NCBI RefSeq assembly: GCF_001429295.1
Contig: NZ_LMJL01000012.1
Span: 510,280-571,808, forward strand
Length of the DNA stretch: 61,529 bases
Reading direction: 5' to 3'
Source: Flavobacterium sp. Root935
GTDB lineage: Bacteria > Bacteroidota > Bacteroidia > Flavobacteriales > Flavobacteriaceae
The notes below the pieces were generated by a model that saw only the letters and a list, made by a program, of their open reading frames with translations, ran no database searches and was not told the origin of the DNA. The position numbers were made by a program, and so were the translations under genes. Shown piece by piece: positions 61,519-61,529 of the stretch (positions are counted from its first letter, which is position 1; the number at the start of each line of letters is the position of its first letter).

Positions 61519-61529
61519 AGGTTTTTTTT

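Noticed and set aside
1..61529. tRNA, rRNA, prophage or integrative element
   Set aside because: No tRNA-like cloverleaf, rRNA stretch, integrase, transposase, relaxase or phage structural gene was recognised on either strand.

Overview
The window is a chromosomal segment from a Flavobacterium-like member of the Bacteroidota. This rests on the low GC content, SusC/SusD pairs, CarboxypepD-type and STN-type TonB receptors, a type IX secretion C-terminal domain, FecI/FecR regulation, LytTR two-component genes, and -7 boxes of the TAnnTTTG type with A-rich leaders instead of Shine-Dalgarno sites. There is no rRNA, tRNA, transposase, integrase, phage gene or CRISPR array. Most genes are accessory: envelope transport, metal handling and signalling.

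Layout. 1-3.8 kb: a lysine-rich protein, an AraC regulator with a Tet(X)-like flavin monooxygenase, and a FabZ-like/MgtC pair. 4.5-7.2 kb: a CPBP protease, LytS-type kinase and LytTR regulator operon. 7.5-13.2 kb: small metabolic and membrane genes (two DoxX, an MDR reductase, GNAT, TauE plus DUF1634, an LLM oxidoreductase). 13.2-24.4 kb: a siderophore-type TonB receptor, a thiolase, a secreted sugar dehydrogenase with a CBM6-like module and a T9SS tail, SdhA/SdhB without a membrane anchor gene, and a divergent DapB. 24.7-31.7 kb: a His/Cys-rich small membrane protein, an ABC ATPase, a TonB receptor and two DUF3526 ABC-2 permeases, preceded by a good promoter with a perfect 7-3-7 palindrome at the predicted transcription start. 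32.1-41.6 kb: ECF sigma, FecR, SusC with STN, SusD, a lipoprotein and a di-heme peroxidase. 41.6-50 kb: a metal-resistance block on the minus strand (small Cys/His protein, CzcA-type RND pump, TolC-like protein, adaptor, zinc-type P-ATPase). 50.2-52.2 kb: two outer-membrane barrel proteins. 52.1-58.7 kb: a minus-strand signalling block (CheB, CheR, lone receiver, triple-receiver hybrid kinase, receiver-kinase). 58.7-61.5 kb: an SDR, a SemiSWEET and an AraC-sensor-like protein.

The least expected signal is in the repeats. Seven-base tandem arrays of several sequence classes lie just behind stop codons, often as facing inverted arrays. A second family of CGCAAAG-type elements lies between genes and also inside genes. 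In the RND metal-efflux operon both families run into coding sequence: they supply the last codons and stop of czcA, part of the signal peptide of the TolC-like protein, and most of the lipoprotein signal of the adaptor. The best candidates for a poorly described system are the palindrome-controlled ABC-2/TonB module at 25-31.7 kb and the sigma/FecR-controlled SusCD-lipoprotein-peroxidase module at 32-41.6 kb.
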